The notes beneath the pieces are model-generated. The model saw only the letters and a list, made by a program, of their open reading frames with translations, searched no databases and was not told the origin of the DNA. Made by a program: the position numbers and the translations under genes. Positions 53,051 to 62,731 of a stretch of 64,000 nucleotides of DNA are shown piece by piece. The DNA is taken from positions 620,001-684,000 of the forward strand of contig NZ_VOEI01000001.1 in the NCBI RefSeq assembly GCF_007846095.1. Direction: 5' to 3'. This stretch comes from Mucilaginibacter achroorhodeus (GTDB lineage Bacteria > Bacteroidota > Bacteroidia > Sphingobacteriales > Sphingobacteriaceae). Each line of letters begins with the position of its first letter. Positions within the stretch are counted from its first letter, which is position 1.

Positions 53051-53524
53051 TCACTGAACCATCTTATTTGCACAGCATGAGCTTGCGAAGGCTTCGGGTT
53101 TAGCTTTAAATACAAAACCCATGCTTAGTATATACCCCATAGCCTCATGCAAGGCCTGGTTGCTTTTAAACATTGGGTTGGTGTTAATATCGGCATGTAC
53201 CTCAAGTTCCACATCGTAAAGGTCAAGCAGGTCGCAAAGTTTGTAGGCGATGTCAATTGATTTTTGTACCTCGTGTAACATACGCTCCTTGATGCTCATT
53301 TTTTGCGATGTACGCTCCTGGTGGATGAACATAAAAGCACCACGCTGCTCGCGGATGAACACAATAACGGTAGCAAAATCAGTAATCGCTCCCTTTACCT
53401 GCGAATCTGTACCGATACAAACTTTAAGCTTGTTGCCGAGGGATGTTTCGCGCTCAATAGCTGCTTCTACTTCTTCAAGAATAGGTGTTTGGATCACCTC
53501 GCCGCTAAATTTTCTCCAGGTCAT
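53051..53524 (-). CDS. YkuK-type RNase H-fold protein (DUF458)
   Basis: A 157-residue protein. KVCIGTDSQVKGAITDFATVIVF is the N-terminal RNase-H-like strand with its Asp, VELEVHADINTNPMFKSN carries further acidic residues, and LHEAMGYILSMGFVFKAKP closes the domain. This matches the YkuK/DUF458 family. The C-terminal SSCCANKMVQ is Cys-containing. Biological role not established. Confidence 0.85.
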   Translation of the reverse strand: MTWRKFSGEVIQTPILEEVEAAIERETSLGNKLKVCIGTDSQVKGAITDFATVIVFIREQRGAFMFIHQERTSQKMSIKERMLHEVQKSIDIAYKLCDLLDLYDVELEVHADINTNPMFKSNQALHEAMGYILSMGFVFKAKPEAFASSCCANKMVQ

Positions 53525-53965
53525 AAAAATTGGGTTTAGTTAATTTTTAATTCAATGACCAGTTACAGGTCTATAAAAATAAGCGATAACTTATTTTATA
53601 AACGTTATGAAGCGATGATTTATTTGTTAACATTTATTTGATTGCTAACATGTTAGCTGGCGCAAAAACACTTTACAACTACAGGCTATTTTATTTTAGA
53701 GCGGGTTGTAACCTTTTACATTTAACACAGTCTTAACGTTATAATAATTTGATTACCCGACTTTTGTAAAAATAAGGAAAGATGAATTTTGAATTTGCTT
53801 ACTTGTTTGTAATAGGATTACTGGTATTGCTGGGTGCATTCTATTTAAGCCCTTACGAACTAAAGGTTAATGAAGACGAGGAAGAAGAAAGATCTTTCTG
53901 AACGTTTGCATTGCCAGCCAATACCAATCAAAAATTATCAGGCCATGCCGGCCTCAATGTTTTAG
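53525..53965. other. Intergenic region with one small gene
   Basis: 441 bases. The left part is AT-rich (ATAAACGTTATGAAGCG and similar) and is probably promoter DNA for the divergent genes. The 39-residue frame at 53782-53901 is listed separately. Nothing else is recognised. Confidence 0.5.
53782..53901 (+). CDS. 39-residue single-helix membrane peptide with acidic tail
   Basis: MNFEFAYLFVIGLLVLLGAF forms a membrane helix, followed by YLSPYELKVNEDEEEERSF, an acidic tail. A purine-rich ATAAGGAAAG sits just before the ATG and acts as a plausible ribosome-binding site, unusual for this phylum. No family recognised. It lies 65 bases before the LpxH-like gene on the same strand. Confidence 0.6.
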   Translation: MNFEFAYLFVIGLLVLLGAFYLSPYELKVNEDEEEERSF

Positions 53966-54820
53966 ATGGCAAAGCGCGAAGTTGATATTGTAATTATATC
54001 TGATGTACACTTGGGCACCTACGGCTGCCACGCAAAAGAACTCCTCAAATATTTAAAAAGTATTAAGCCAAAAATGCTTATCCTCAATGGGGATATCATT
54101 GATATTTGGCAATTCAGTAAGTCATACTGGCCAGAGGCACACATGAAGGTAGTGCGCCGTATCCTCAAATTTGTCACCGAGGGTGTCCCGGTCTATTATC
54201 TTACCGGCAACCATGATGAGATGCTGCGTAAATTCACTGATTTTAACCTGGGCACTTTTCAACTGCTGGATAAGATCGTCTTAAATATCGATGGCCATAA
54301 AGCCTGGATATTCCATGGTGATGTTTTTGACGTTACCATGCAGCACTCAAAGTGGTTGGCTAAATTAGGTGCAATAGGTTATGATACGCTGATACTGATC
54401 AACAGCCTTACAAACTGGTTCTTAACTATAATGGGTAAACCCAAAATGAGCTTTTCGCAAAAGGTAAAAGCAAAGTTTAAAGATGCTGTTAAGTTCATCA
54501 ATCAGTTTGAGCAAACGGCCGCCGACCTGGCTGTCGAAAAATCTTACAGCTATGTTATTTGCGGGCACATTCACCATGCCGAAATGCGCCAAATTAATGC
54601 AACAAACGGCACAGGCGAGGTTACTTACTTAAATAGTGGCGACTGGGTTGAAAGCCTTACTGCATTGGAGTACAACAACAAAAAGTGGGACATATTTAAA
54701 TATCAGCCTGATGACTTTAAACAGGAGGCTGAAGACGACGACACAACCGACGCGGAAGACCTTGATGCCAAATTAGACGTGCGCAGCCTTTTAGAAAGAT
54801 TTAAGCAGGAAACGCATTAA
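53966..54820 (+). CDS. LpxH-like UDP-2,3-diacylglucosamine diphosphatase / metallophosphoesterase
   Basis: A 284-residue calcineurin-like phosphoesterase. All metal-binding blocks are present: ISDVHLG, NGDIIDIW, TGNHDE, FHGDVFD and CGHIHHAE. The GNHDE and CGHIHHAE motifs and the length match the LpxH-like proteins annotated as UDP-2,3-diacylglucosamine diphosphatases in Bacteroidota. That enzyme makes lipid X in lipid A synthesis. The C-terminal 30 residues are acidic and disordered. It lies 41 bases upstream of a MurG-like glycosyltransferase. The exact substrate is inferred. Confidence 0.85.
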   Translation: MAKREVDIVIISDVHLGTYGCHAKELLKYLKSIKPKMLILNGDIIDIWQFSKSYWPEAHMKVVRRILKFVTEGVPVYYLTGNHDEMLRKFTDFNLGTFQLLDKIVLNIDGHKAWIFHGDVFDVTMQHSKWLAKLGAIGYDTLILINSLTNWFLTIMGKPKMSFSQKVKAKFKDAVKFINQFEQTAADLAVEKSYSYVICGHIHHAEMRQINATNGTGEVTYLNSGDWVESLTALEYNNKKWDIFKYQPDDFKQEAEDDDTTDAEDLDAKLDVRSLLERFKQETH

Positions 54821-54861
54821 GATTTACTAAAGCGATTATATTTGCTGCTCATCTCAACCTC

Positions 54862-55851
54862 ATGAAAATATTGTTCGGTATACAGGGTACAGGCAACGGC
54901 CACATTAGCCGTGCCCGCGAGATCGTGCCTTTACTGCAGCAATACGGCGAGGTTGACCTGTTGGTTAGCGGAACCGAGGCGGAGGTAAGCCTGTCGCAAC
55001 CGCTTAAATATAAATTCCACGGCTTTAGCTTTGTTTTTGGCAAAAATGGTGGTGTTGATAATTGGGCCACCTTTAAGATCATGAACTTGCGGCAGCTTTG
55101 GAAAGATTTGCACAGCTTGCCGCTTAACGATTACGATCTCATCATCAATGATTTCGAGCCCGTTAGTGCATGGGCTTGTCGTTTGCAAAAAGTACCTTCG
55201 GTATCATTAAGTCACCAATGCTCGTTTGTATCAGATAAAACGCCCCGGCCAAAAAAATGGAACTATGCCGAGTGGTTGTTCAAATACTACTCCCCTACCA
55301 CCCACCATATCGGTTTTCACTTTGAGCGGTATGACCATTTTATCCATACCCCGGTTATACGTAGTGATATCCGCAAAATGGAAACATCAGATAAAGGTCA
55401 CTATGCCGTTTACCTGCCTGCTTATAGCGATAAAACCCTGGTAAAATATCTGAGCCAAACCAGCGATGTTGAGTGGCAGATCTTCAGCAAGCGCCAGAAA
55501 ACCCAATATCGGGAGGGTAATGTTCAAATCTTCCCGGTAAATAACGAGGCGTTTAATGCCAGCCTGGCCAGCTGTACCGGCCTGCTTACAGGCGGCGGTT
55601 TTGAAGGGCCTGCAGAAGCACTTTACCTCGGTAAAAAAGTTTTGATGATCCCTATGAGAGGCCAGTACGAACAACAATGCAACGCACTATCCGCATCTAA
55701 GCTTGGCGTTGAGGTGATACACACCATCGGGCATGATTTCGTCCCGCGTATCAACAACTGGCTGGCCAATGACAATCGTATTGTTGTTGATTTCCCAGAT
55801 GAAACGGCGCAGATCGTTGATGAGATGGTAAAGAAATATGCAAGGCGATAA
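54862..55851 (+). CDS. MurG/GT28-like glycosyltransferase
   Basis: A 329-residue GT-B protein. ILFGIQGTGNGHISRA is the N-terminal glycine-rich loop and GLLTGGGFEGPAEALYLGKKVLMIP is the C-terminal nucleotide-sugar-binding motif. It belongs to the group of small MurG-like transferases. Membrane association is likely through the basic N-terminal domain. It follows the LpxH-like gene, suggesting an envelope lipid or glycolipid role. Confidence 0.85.
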   Translation: MKILFGIQGTGNGHISRAREIVPLLQQYGEVDLLVSGTEAEVSLSQPLKYKFHGFSFVFGKNGGVDNWATFKIMNLRQLWKDLHSLPLNDYDLIINDFEPVSAWACRLQKVPSVSLSHQCSFVSDKTPRPKKWNYAEWLFKYYSPTTHHIGFHFERYDHFIHTPVIRSDIRKMETSDKGHYAVYLPAYSDKTLVKYLSQTSDVEWQIFSKRQKTQYREGNVQIFPVNNEAFNASLASCTGLLTGGGFEGPAEALYLGKKVLMIPMRGQYEQQCNALSASKLGVEVIHTIGHDFVPRINNWLANDNRIVVDFPDETAQIVDEMVKKYARR

Positions 55852-56080
55852 TCAGCTTCTCTAACCTTGCAGTATTTTATTAGGAATGGACGTGATTGCG
55901 GAAAAAGAAAAGGTACATCCACAGGCTTTTAATCACACTACTCCCATTACTCATGAAATACTTAAGTAGCAATATCTTCGCCCCTAAAAGGCGATACAGC
56001 ATTCGTTTCGCACTCAAACATTCATACATTCCCTACACTCTAATATTTTCTGTTAATTTTACCGCGCTGCAGGTAACGCT

Positions 56081-57067
56081 ATGATCAATATTTTTAAGTC
56101 CTTTAATCCACTTAATGTTCTTTGGCTGGCTATCCTGGTGTTTATTTTTCGTATCGGCTACATCGCTGAGGCCCCTGATAAACTGCAGTTTATTTCTGTT
56201 GAGCCTTTTGCAAGGCTGCTGCTACCCGTTGGTTATGAGTACGCATTTTCCCCTTTTGAAAACGTTTTCATTGCAGGCTTGCTGATATTAAGCCAAGCTG
56301 TACTGTTAAATTTCCTGGTTAATAAGTACAACTTACTTGGCAGATCAACTTTTTTGCCATCATTAATGTATGTTACGGTTACGGCATTGTTTCCGCAGTT
56401 TTTAATATTGAGTGCACCATTACTATGCAACTTCCTGCTCATATGGATGCTGTTTAAGCTATTCAGTTTTTATAAGGGAGAGGATGCAAAATCAACTGCC
56501 TATGATCTGGGAATGATCGTAGCAATTGGTACGGTTATCTATTTACCTTACGTATACCTGTTTTTGGCCATTTGGATAGGCCTTATCATTTTTAAACCAT
56601 TTAACTGGCGCGAATGGATCTCAGGTGTGCTTGGTTATGCTACGGTATTTTTCTTCTTCGCTGTGTTTTATTATCTGAATAACCGCTTGGGCAGCTTTTA
56701 CCAGATATGGGCACCGCTTGGCACTAAATTTCCAAACAGCATCAACATTAAATATTTAAACTACCTGGTGCTGGTGCCGGTGATTGTTATCATAGGTTTG
56801 TTCCTATTTTATTTCCAAAAGAATTATTACAAAAGCTACGTACAAGTTCGCAAATCCTTTCAGTTGTTGCTGGTAATATTTGTAATTGGCGGGTTATCAT
56901 TTTATGTAAAAAGCCGGTTCAGTTTAACGCATTTCATACTATGTGCAGTGCCTTCGTCTGTGTTTCTGGCATACTATTTTGTAAACGCCAGCCGGAAATG
57001 GTTTTATGAAAGCCTTTATTTACTGCTGCTTATCAGCATCATATATTTCCAGTTTAACACTTTTTAA
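56081..57067 (+). CDS. Multi-pass membrane protein (DUF6427-like)
   Basis: A 328-residue protein with about nine hydrophobic helices (for example NVLWLAILVFIFRIGYI, VFFFFAVFYYLNNR, YLVLVPVIVIIGLFLFYF). It looks like a DUF6427-type protein of Bacteroidota. No catalytic motif is visible. It lies 46 bases before purQ. Family assignment is from pattern, not from a search. Confidence 0.65.
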   Translation: MINIFKSFNPLNVLWLAILVFIFRIGYIAEAPDKLQFISVEPFARLLLPVGYEYAFSPFENVFIAGLLILSQAVLLNFLVNKYNLLGRSTFLPSLMYVTVTALFPQFLILSAPLLCNFLLIWMLFKLFSFYKGEDAKSTAYDLGMIVAIGTVIYLPYVYLFLAIWIGLIIFKPFNWREWISGVLGYATVFFFFAVFYYLNNRLGSFYQIWAPLGTKFPNSINIKYLNYLVLVPVIVIIGLFLFYFQKNYYKSYVQVRKSFQLLLVIFVIGGLSFYVKSRFSLTHFILCAVPSSVFLAYYFVNASRKWFYESLYLLLLISIIYFQFNTF

Positions 57068-57100
57068 CTATTACATTCGTCCAAATTTCAGCGGTTATGT

Positions 57101-57108
57101 TAGCTTTG
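57101..57108 (+). promoter_or_regulatory. Possible purQ -7 box very close to the ATG
   Basis: TAGCTTTG, a perfect TAnnTTTG box, ends four bases before the purQ ATG (57113). A weak TTCG lies at 57076-57079. If used, the transcript would have almost no 5' leader. Confidence 0.5.
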
Positions 57109-57112
57109 TAAC

Positions 57113-57805
57113 ATGAAATTTGGTGTAGTAATTTTCCCCGGATCAAATTGTGATGAAGATATCATTCACGTTCTGCAGAACGTAATGGGCCAGCAAGTGG
57201 TACGTTTATGGCACAAAGACCATGACCTGCAAGGTGCCGACTTCATTGTTTTACCGGGTGGTTTTTCTTTTGGCGATTACCTTCGTTCCGGCGCTATCGC
57301 ACGTTTCTCCCCTATTATGCAAGAGGTTATCCAGTTTGCTGCAAAAGGTGGTAAAGTAATGGGTATCTGCAATGGTTTCCAGATACTGGCAGAGGCTGGC
57401 CTGGTACCGGGAGCATTGTTACACAATAAGAACCGCAAGTTTATTTGCCGCAACATTTACATGAGGGCACAAACCCAAAATTCAATGGTTACACGCGGCA
57501 TCGACCCGCAAAGGGCGCTTAAAATACCTTTGGCGCATGGCGAAGGAAATTATTTTGCTGACGCTGACGTGTTGAAAAGCATTAATGATAACGACCAGGT
57601 GTTGTTCCGCTATTGCGATGAGGCCGGAAACATTACCGACGAAAGCAACCCTAACGGTTCATTAGAGAACATTGCAGGTGTCACCAATAAAGAGCGTAAC
57701 GTGTTCGGCTTTATGCCACACCCGGAGCGTGCTTCTGAAAGTTTGGTGGGCAACCAGGATGGCTTAGCTATATTTGAGTCGATTTTGTCATTGGCTAACG
57801 CTTAA
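57113..57805 (+). CDS. purQ: Phosphoribosylformylglycinamidine synthase, glutaminase subunit
   Basis: A 230-residue class I amidotransferase feeding ammonia to PurL in purine synthesis. GVVIFPGSNCDED is the classic start, VMGICNGFQILAEAGL has the Cys nucleophile (about residue 86), and GFMPHPERA carries the His and Glu of the triad. Its stop overlaps the coaX start as TAATG, so the pair is coupled. Confidence 0.97.
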   Translation: MKFGVVIFPGSNCDEDIIHVLQNVMGQQVVRLWHKDHDLQGADFIVLPGGFSFGDYLRSGAIARFSPIMQEVIQFAAKGGKVMGICNGFQILAEAGLVPGALLHNKNRKFICRNIYMRAQTQNSMVTRGIDPQRALKIPLAHGEGNYFADADVLKSINDNDQVLFRYCDEAGNITDESNPNGSLENIAGVTNKERNVFGFMPHPERASESLVGNQDGLAIFESILSLANA

Positions 57806-58548
57806 TGCTTAACCTGGCCGTTGATATTGGCAACACCTTCATAAAGATCGCTGTTTTTGAAAACGACGATCTGATAAAGGCTAAGCAATACGAACACGTT
57901 GATTTAAGTGACATTGACGCTATTATTGCCGGGCGCAGTTTTGCAAATGTTATCATTTCATCAGTAAAACAAACTGAAGATGCATGGCAAAGCATTTTGG
58001 CCGATAAGTTTAACATTACAAAGTTTAACAGCCAGATAACTGCCGGCATCAACAATTACTATAAAACACCGCAAACACTTGGTGCCGACAGGTGGGCCGC
58101 TGTAATTGGGGCGCATTATTTATATCCTTCGCATAACAACATCATCATAGGCGGCGGCACTTGCATCACTTACGATTTTGTTGATACAGCAGCAAATTAT
58201 TTTGGCGGCAGTATATCACCGGGCTTAAATATGCGTTATAAAGCGGTTAACTATTATACAGCTGCTTTGCCCCTATTAAATGCGGACGAAAAATTTGATG
58301 CAATCTACGGCGAAGACACCGCCTCGGCCATACGGTCGGGCATACAAAACGGAATAAAATATGAGCTGCAAGGCTTCATATCTGAGTATATAAAACAAGG
58401 TGCCGGGTACAACATTATACTGCACGGGGGCGACAGTATTTTTTTTGATACTCTATTGAAAAATAGCATCTTTGCCCCCTATGTTAAAATTGAACCGTAC
58501 CTGGTTCTTAAAGGATTAAACGCAGCGATAAACAAGCATAATGACTAA
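57805..58548 (+). CDS. coaX: Type III pantothenate kinase
   Basis: A 247-residue ASKHA-fold kinase catalysing the first step of coenzyme A synthesis. DIGNTFIKIAVFE is the phosphate-1 motif, TLGADRWAAVIGA contains the conserved Asp and pantothenate-binding residues, and GGGTCITYDFV is phosphate-2-like. It is inhibited neither by CoA nor by feedback in other type III enzymes. It overlaps the next gene by eight bases. Confidence 0.96.
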   Translation: MLNLAVDIGNTFIKIAVFENDDLIKAKQYEHVDLSDIDAIIAGRSFANVIISSVKQTEDAWQSILADKFNITKFNSQITAGINNYYKTPQTLGADRWAAVIGAHYLYPSHNNIIIGGGTCITYDFVDTAANYFGGSISPGLNMRYKAVNYYTAALPLLNADEKFDAIYGEDTASAIRSGIQNGIKYELQGFISEYIKQGAGYNIILHGGDSIFFDTLLKNSIFAPYVKIEPYLVLKGLNAAINKHND

Positions 58549-59863
58549 ATATTTAAGGTTATTACCGGCACTATTTTTACTTAGCACAGCAACACTTAGC
58601 GTAAAGGCGCAAAGTACAGCCACTACCAGCTCTCCATATTCTCGTTATGGCCTGGGCGATATCAATCCTGCGTTATTACCGCAAAATCTTGCTATGGGTG
58701 GAATTGGTGTTGCAACAAACCGTATAAGCGGTTTCAACAACGTTAACATCATCAATCCGGCCTCTTACGCTTACGTAAACCTTACTACTATTGATATTGG
58801 TCTTTACGGCAGTTTTAACACGCTCGAAAAAAACGGCTCTCCATCACAAACCAATTCCAACTTTAGGCTAAGCCACGTTGCATTTGCTATACCGGTTACA
58901 GCAAATTCTGCCCTAAGCTTTGGCTTAATGCCTTATAGCGAGTTAGGTTACAGCTACAGGTCAGTCGCTTCAAATCTGGGTACCGGTAATGCAGTAGATA
59001 CCAATGCTGTTAACTATATCTACAACGGCGATGGAGGCCTTACACGTTTCCATGTTGGTTATGGTTTTAAAATAGGCAAGAACCTTTCAATTGGTGCCAA
59101 TGCATCTTACATATTTGGTAATCTTAAAGAATCACAATCAACTGAGATACCAAATTTAGCGGGCGTTCATAACTCGCGCATCGAGGAAAGCAACAGCATT
59201 AAAGGCTGGAACTATGAGTACGGTTTGCAATACGCTTTCAACTTCTCGGCACGCAGGCACTTAACCTTTGGATACTCGGGCGCAGCCTCTACTAATCTTA
59301 ACAGTCAGCGCAGTTATATTGTAAGCAGCTATTTCCGCAGTGCAAATGGTGACGAAGGTGTTGCAACTGATACTTCTGTTAATAACCAGCAAGCCGCTGC
59401 AAAGATCAGGTTACCTAACATCAACCGCTTTGGTGTTTCTTACCAATATGATGGCAAGTATTTGATCGGAGCGGATTATTCGATGAGCAATTGGTCAAAA
59501 CTAACCATTGCCGGCGTGAACAGTGGTTTGCAGGATAGCCGCACGCTGAACGTTGGCGGCCAGATTACACCAAATTCAAACTCCTTAAATAATTATTTTG
59601 CATCGGTAGATTATCGTTTGGGCTTCATTTACGACCAAACGTACATGAAAATAAACGATACTGATATAAAACGCTATGCTGTTACGGCAGGACTTGGGCT
59701 TCCTTTAAGGGCTAATAATAGCAGTTTCTACAAGATCAACGTGGGTGCCGAAGTTGGCAGACGCGGAACACTCGTTAACGGTTTGATCAGAGAGAACTAT
59801 GTTAATATCCATCTATCGTTTACACTTAATGATAAGTGGTTCCAGAAATACAGGTTTGATTAA
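58541..59863 (+). CDS. Outer-membrane beta-barrel protein
   Basis: A 440-residue exported protein with signal peptide ending VKAQS. It starts PYSRYGLGDINPALLPQNLAMGGIGVA, a motif shared with Bacteroidota barrel proteins that resemble FadL/OmpP1. The rest alternates hydrophobic residues and ends in IHLSFTLNDKWFQKYRFD, a typical beta-barrel close. It lies between coaX and lptC, a conserved arrangement in the phylum. Function unknown; possibly linked to lipopolysaccharide export by its place next to lptC. Confidence 0.85.
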   Translation: MTKYLRLLPALFLLSTATLSVKAQSTATTSSPYSRYGLGDINPALLPQNLAMGGIGVATNRISGFNNVNIINPASYAYVNLTTIDIGLYGSFNTLEKNGSPSQTNSNFRLSHVAFAIPVTANSALSFGLMPYSELGYSYRSVASNLGTGNAVDTNAVNYIYNGDGGLTRFHVGYGFKIGKNLSIGANASYIFGNLKESQSTEIPNLAGVHNSRIEESNSIKGWNYEYGLQYAFNFSARRHLTFGYSGAASTNLNSQRSYIVSSYFRSANGDEGVATDTSVNNQQAAAKIRLPNINRFGVSYQYDGKYLIGADYSMSNWSKLTIAGVNSGLQDSRTLNVGGQITPNSNSLNNYFASVDYRLGFIYDQTYMKINDTDIKRYAVTAGLGLPLRANNSSFYKINVGAEVGRRGTLVNGLIRENYVNIHLSFTLNDKWFQKYRFD

Positions 59864-59872
59864 TTTAGGGTA

Positions 59873-60448
59873 ATGCCAGGCGGACTAAAAAACTGTTTGC
59901 TTTATACATCGGTTGTAATCACAGGATTACTCTTAGGCGCTTGTGAGAACGACCTTAACAAAGTGCGCGCAATTGCAGCCGCTGACGCTACAAAGCCAAT
60001 ACAGCGCACTACGGGTGTTGATATGATCCTGAATGATTCTTCTGTCCTAAAGGCACGCTTACTTACTCCGCTACTTTACGAATATGATACTAAGGACAGC
60101 ACAGCACATAAGTTTATGCCTAAAGGGGTGAAGGTTTTGCTTTTCAATGGCACCACAAACCCTGAAGGTACGGTAACTGCTGATACAGGTTACTACTACG
60201 ACGCCAAAGAAATGGCGAAATTCAAACATAACGTAGTTGCGATAAATGACGAGGGTACCAAATATCAATCGGAAGAATTGATCTGGGACCGTAAGACCAA
60301 TAAAATATACTCCACCAAAAAGGTTTTGATGACTAAGCCTACTGGCGACCAAATGGAGGGTACAAGTTTTGAAAGCATTGGGCTTAAAAATCCGGTCTTC
60401 CAAAATGCCACCGCTGTTATCCACGTAAACGGCGAAGAAGCTCAATAA
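59873..60448 (+). CDS. lptC: LPS-export periplasmic protein LptC
   Basis: A 191-residue protein with an N-terminal lipoprotein-like signal (GLLLGACEND). The mature part is a LptC/OstA-like beta-jellyroll, with YDTKDSTAHKFMPKGVKVLLF and YQSEELIWDRKTNKIYSTKKV, the latter holding the typical LptC YxTEEL-type strand. It carries LPS from LptB2FG toward LptA. The lipoprotein anchor, rather than a helix, is common in Bacteroidota. Confidence 0.9.
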   Translation: MPGGLKNCLLYTSVVITGLLLGACENDLNKVRAIAAADATKPIQRTTGVDMILNDSSVLKARLLTPLLYEYDTKDSTAHKFMPKGVKVLLFNGTTNPEGTVTADTGYYYDAKEMAKFKHNVVAINDEGTKYQSEELIWDRKTNKIYSTKKVLMTKPTGDQMEGTSFESIGLKNPVFQNATAVIHVNGEEAQ

Positions 60449-60545
60449 AAAGAGCAAATTATTCCGCAAACTTTTGTATCATAAAAGTTTAGTAAAAATT
60501 GTATCTTGCGCCTCTTTTAAGAAAAAAATTATATAGAATAGTTGT

Positions 60546-62651
60546 ATGGGTATCATGAGTTACCTGCGAGACAGGATGGGAAAAATTCTCGCATTTGTTA
60601 TTGGATTGGCGCTTTTAGCCTTTATCGGAAGTGAAGTTGTACACAGCGGCAGTTCGTTTTTTAGAGGTGACGCAACCACTGTTGCCGAAGTAAATGGCGA
60701 AAAGATTGACTACAAAGACTTTAGCCAACGTATCGAAGCAAGTACAGATCAGTTTAGGCAGCAATATAACCAGCCGCTAACCCCACAGGTTACCGACTAC
60801 ATTCAAAATACAACCTGGAACCAATTACTTACCGGCATCCTTTTGAAAAAGGAGATCGATAAATTAGGTTTAGTTGTTGGTGAGGCCGAAACCGCATCAA
60901 TGATAAGCGGCAACAATCCTGACCAGCAGATACAAAGCCAATTTGCTGACGAAACCGGCAAATTCGACAAAGCTAAACTTAACCAGTTTCTTTCTTATAT
61001 CAACTCAGGCAAAGTGCCTGCTGCCGAGTTTGAAAGATGGGGCAACTTTGTTAAAAACGTTATCGATTCTAAAAGACAACAAAAATACGTTGCACTGGTA
61101 AGCAATGGCCTGTATGTAAACTCGCTTGAGGCACAAGACGATTACACTGATAAGAACAAGCTGGCTAACTTCAAGTACACTGTACTTGATTATGCTTCCT
61201 TACCGGATAGCAAAATTAAGCTTACTGATGACGATTATAGCACTTACTACAACGAGCACAAAGGCCAGTTTAAAAACCCTGAAGAAACCCGCAGCTTTGA
61301 GTACGTAAGCTTTAATGCAGCCCCATCTAAACAAGATAGTGCAGCTATCAAAGATCAGGTAGAGAAATTAGCTGCATCATTCAAATCAGCTCCTAACGAT
61401 TCATTATTTGTACAGATCAATGCTGAAACAAAAACACCGTTAGTATATGCAAAGAAAGGCCAATTAGACCCAACGCTCGATTCTACGATGTTCAATGCAG
61501 CAAAAGGTACCGTTTACGGACCATACCTTGCCGGCGGCAAATATAAAATAGCCAAACTAATTGATACTAAAGTTGGACCGGACTCAGTTAAAGCGCGTCA
61601 CATCTTACTAAATCCTGCAACTGAAGGTGGTATGGATAAAGCTGTTGCAAAGGCAGACTCGTTAAAAAAATTGATCCAGGGCGGTAAATCATTTGACGAA
61701 CTGGCTAAGACTTACTCAATCGATAAAAACTCAGCTGTTAAAGGTGGCGACCTTGGCACATTTGGCCGTGGTGCCATGATTCCTGCTTTTGAAGATGCGG
61801 CTTTTGATGGCAAAGCCGGAGACCTTAAAGTTGTTAAATCTCAATTTGGTGTGCACCTTTTGCAAATAGAAAGTCAAAAAGGCTCATCTAAAGTAGTTAA
61901 AGTTGCCGTTATAGATAAATCGCTTACGCCAAGCAGCGAAACTCAAAACGCAGCTTACGCAAAAGCCCAGCAATTTTTGGCTACAGTTAACTCAGATAAC
62001 TTTACTGCACAAGCTAAAAAAGCAGGATTAGCTGTTAAAACTTCTGACGATGTAACCGGTGTTGCGTCAAGTTTAGCAGGCCTTGATAACGCAAGACCAA
62101 TAGTTAAATGGGCTTTTGGTGCAGATAAAGGCGCCATTGGCGACCAGGTGTTTGCCGTAGGCGATCAATATGTTGTTGCCCGTTTAAGCAATATTAAGCC
62201 ACAAGGCGCTTTACCTTTAGAAGCGATTAAAAAACAGATTGAGCCGGCTGTATTGCTTGATGTTAAAGGCAAACAATTGGCAGAGAAATTCCAGTCTGCA
62301 TTAAATGGATCAACCAGTATTGATCAGGTTGCTCAAAAAGCAGGCAGCAAAGTAACTCCTGTTCAAAATATCGTATTTGCTAACCCTGTGTTACCGGGTT
62401 CATCAGCAGAGTATCTGCTTGTAGGTTCTATCTTCGGTTCGCAGCCAAATAAATTATCAGCGCCTGTGAAAGGCCAAAGCGGCGTGTATGTTTACACTGT
62501 AGAAAGCTTTGTAAACCCTGCGCCGCTAACTAACACTGTAAGAGAGAAACAACAGCTGAGCCAGGTATTGGCACAGCGCACCCCTGGTTCTTTACTTGAT
62601 GCCTTAAAAGATAAGGCTAATGTAAAAGATAACAGAGCTAAGTTCTTGTAA
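60546..62651 (+). CDS. PpiD/SurA-like periplasmic peptidyl-prolyl isomerase
   Basis: A 701-residue inner-membrane-anchored foldase. A helix lies near the N-terminus (KILAFVIGLALLAFIGSEVV, about 13-32). A SurA_N-type domain (EVNGEKIDYKDFSQRIE) follows. A PPIC parvulin domain lies at about 345-450 (ARHILLNPATEGG, GGDLGTFGRGAMIPAFEDAAF). A second, degenerate PPIC-like region may follow. It assists outer-membrane protein folding. An in-frame ATG at 60555 is a plausible alternative start. A terminator follows. Confidence 0.92.
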   Translation: MGIMSYLRDRMGKILAFVIGLALLAFIGSEVVHSGSSFFRGDATTVAEVNGEKIDYKDFSQRIEASTDQFRQQYNQPLTPQVTDYIQNTTWNQLLTGILLKKEIDKLGLVVGEAETASMISGNNPDQQIQSQFADETGKFDKAKLNQFLSYINSGKVPAAEFERWGNFVKNVIDSKRQQKYVALVSNGLYVNSLEAQDDYTDKNKLANFKYTVLDYASLPDSKIKLTDDDYSTYYNEHKGQFKNPEETRSFEYVSFNAAPSKQDSAAIKDQVEKLAASFKSAPNDSLFVQINAETKTPLVYAKKGQLDPTLDSTMFNAAKGTVYGPYLAGGKYKIAKLIDTKVGPDSVKARHILLNPATEGGMDKAVAKADSLKKLIQGGKSFDELAKTYSIDKNSAVKGGDLGTFGRGAMIPAFEDAAFDGKAGDLKVVKSQFGVHLLQIESQKGSSKVVKVAVIDKSLTPSSETQNAAYAKAQQFLATVNSDNFTAQAKKAGLAVKTSDDVTGVASSLAGLDNARPIVKWAFGADKGAIGDQVFAVGDQYVVARLSNIKPQGALPLEAIKKQIEPAVLLDVKGKQLAEKFQSALNGSTSIDQVAQKAGSKVTPVQNIVFANPVLPGSSAEYLLVGSIFGSQPNKLSAPVKGQSGVYVYTVESFVNPAPLTNTVREKQQLSQVLAQRTPGSLLDALKDKANVKDNRAKFL

Positions 62652-62672
62652 CATAAAATAAAGTAATTTTAC

Positions 62673-62709
62673 ATCCGGCAGCTGCGTTATAGCTCTGCCG
62701 GATTTTTTA
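62673..62709 (+). terminator. Terminator after the PpiD-like gene
   Basis: ATCCGGCAG / CTGCCGGAT stem, 9 bp, with a 13-base loop containing AGCT and a T run after it. Confidence 0.88.
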
Positions 62710-62731
62710 TTTAGAACAGGTACTATCAGAT

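Noticed and set aside
55896-56084. 62-codon plus-strand frame before the membrane-protein gene
   Set aside because: TTG start, no domain, no promoter, and basic random-looking content; treated as chance.
57805-60448. coaX-OMP-lptC block as a novel system
   Set aside because: This arrangement recurs in Bacteroidota and each gene has an ordinary explanation.
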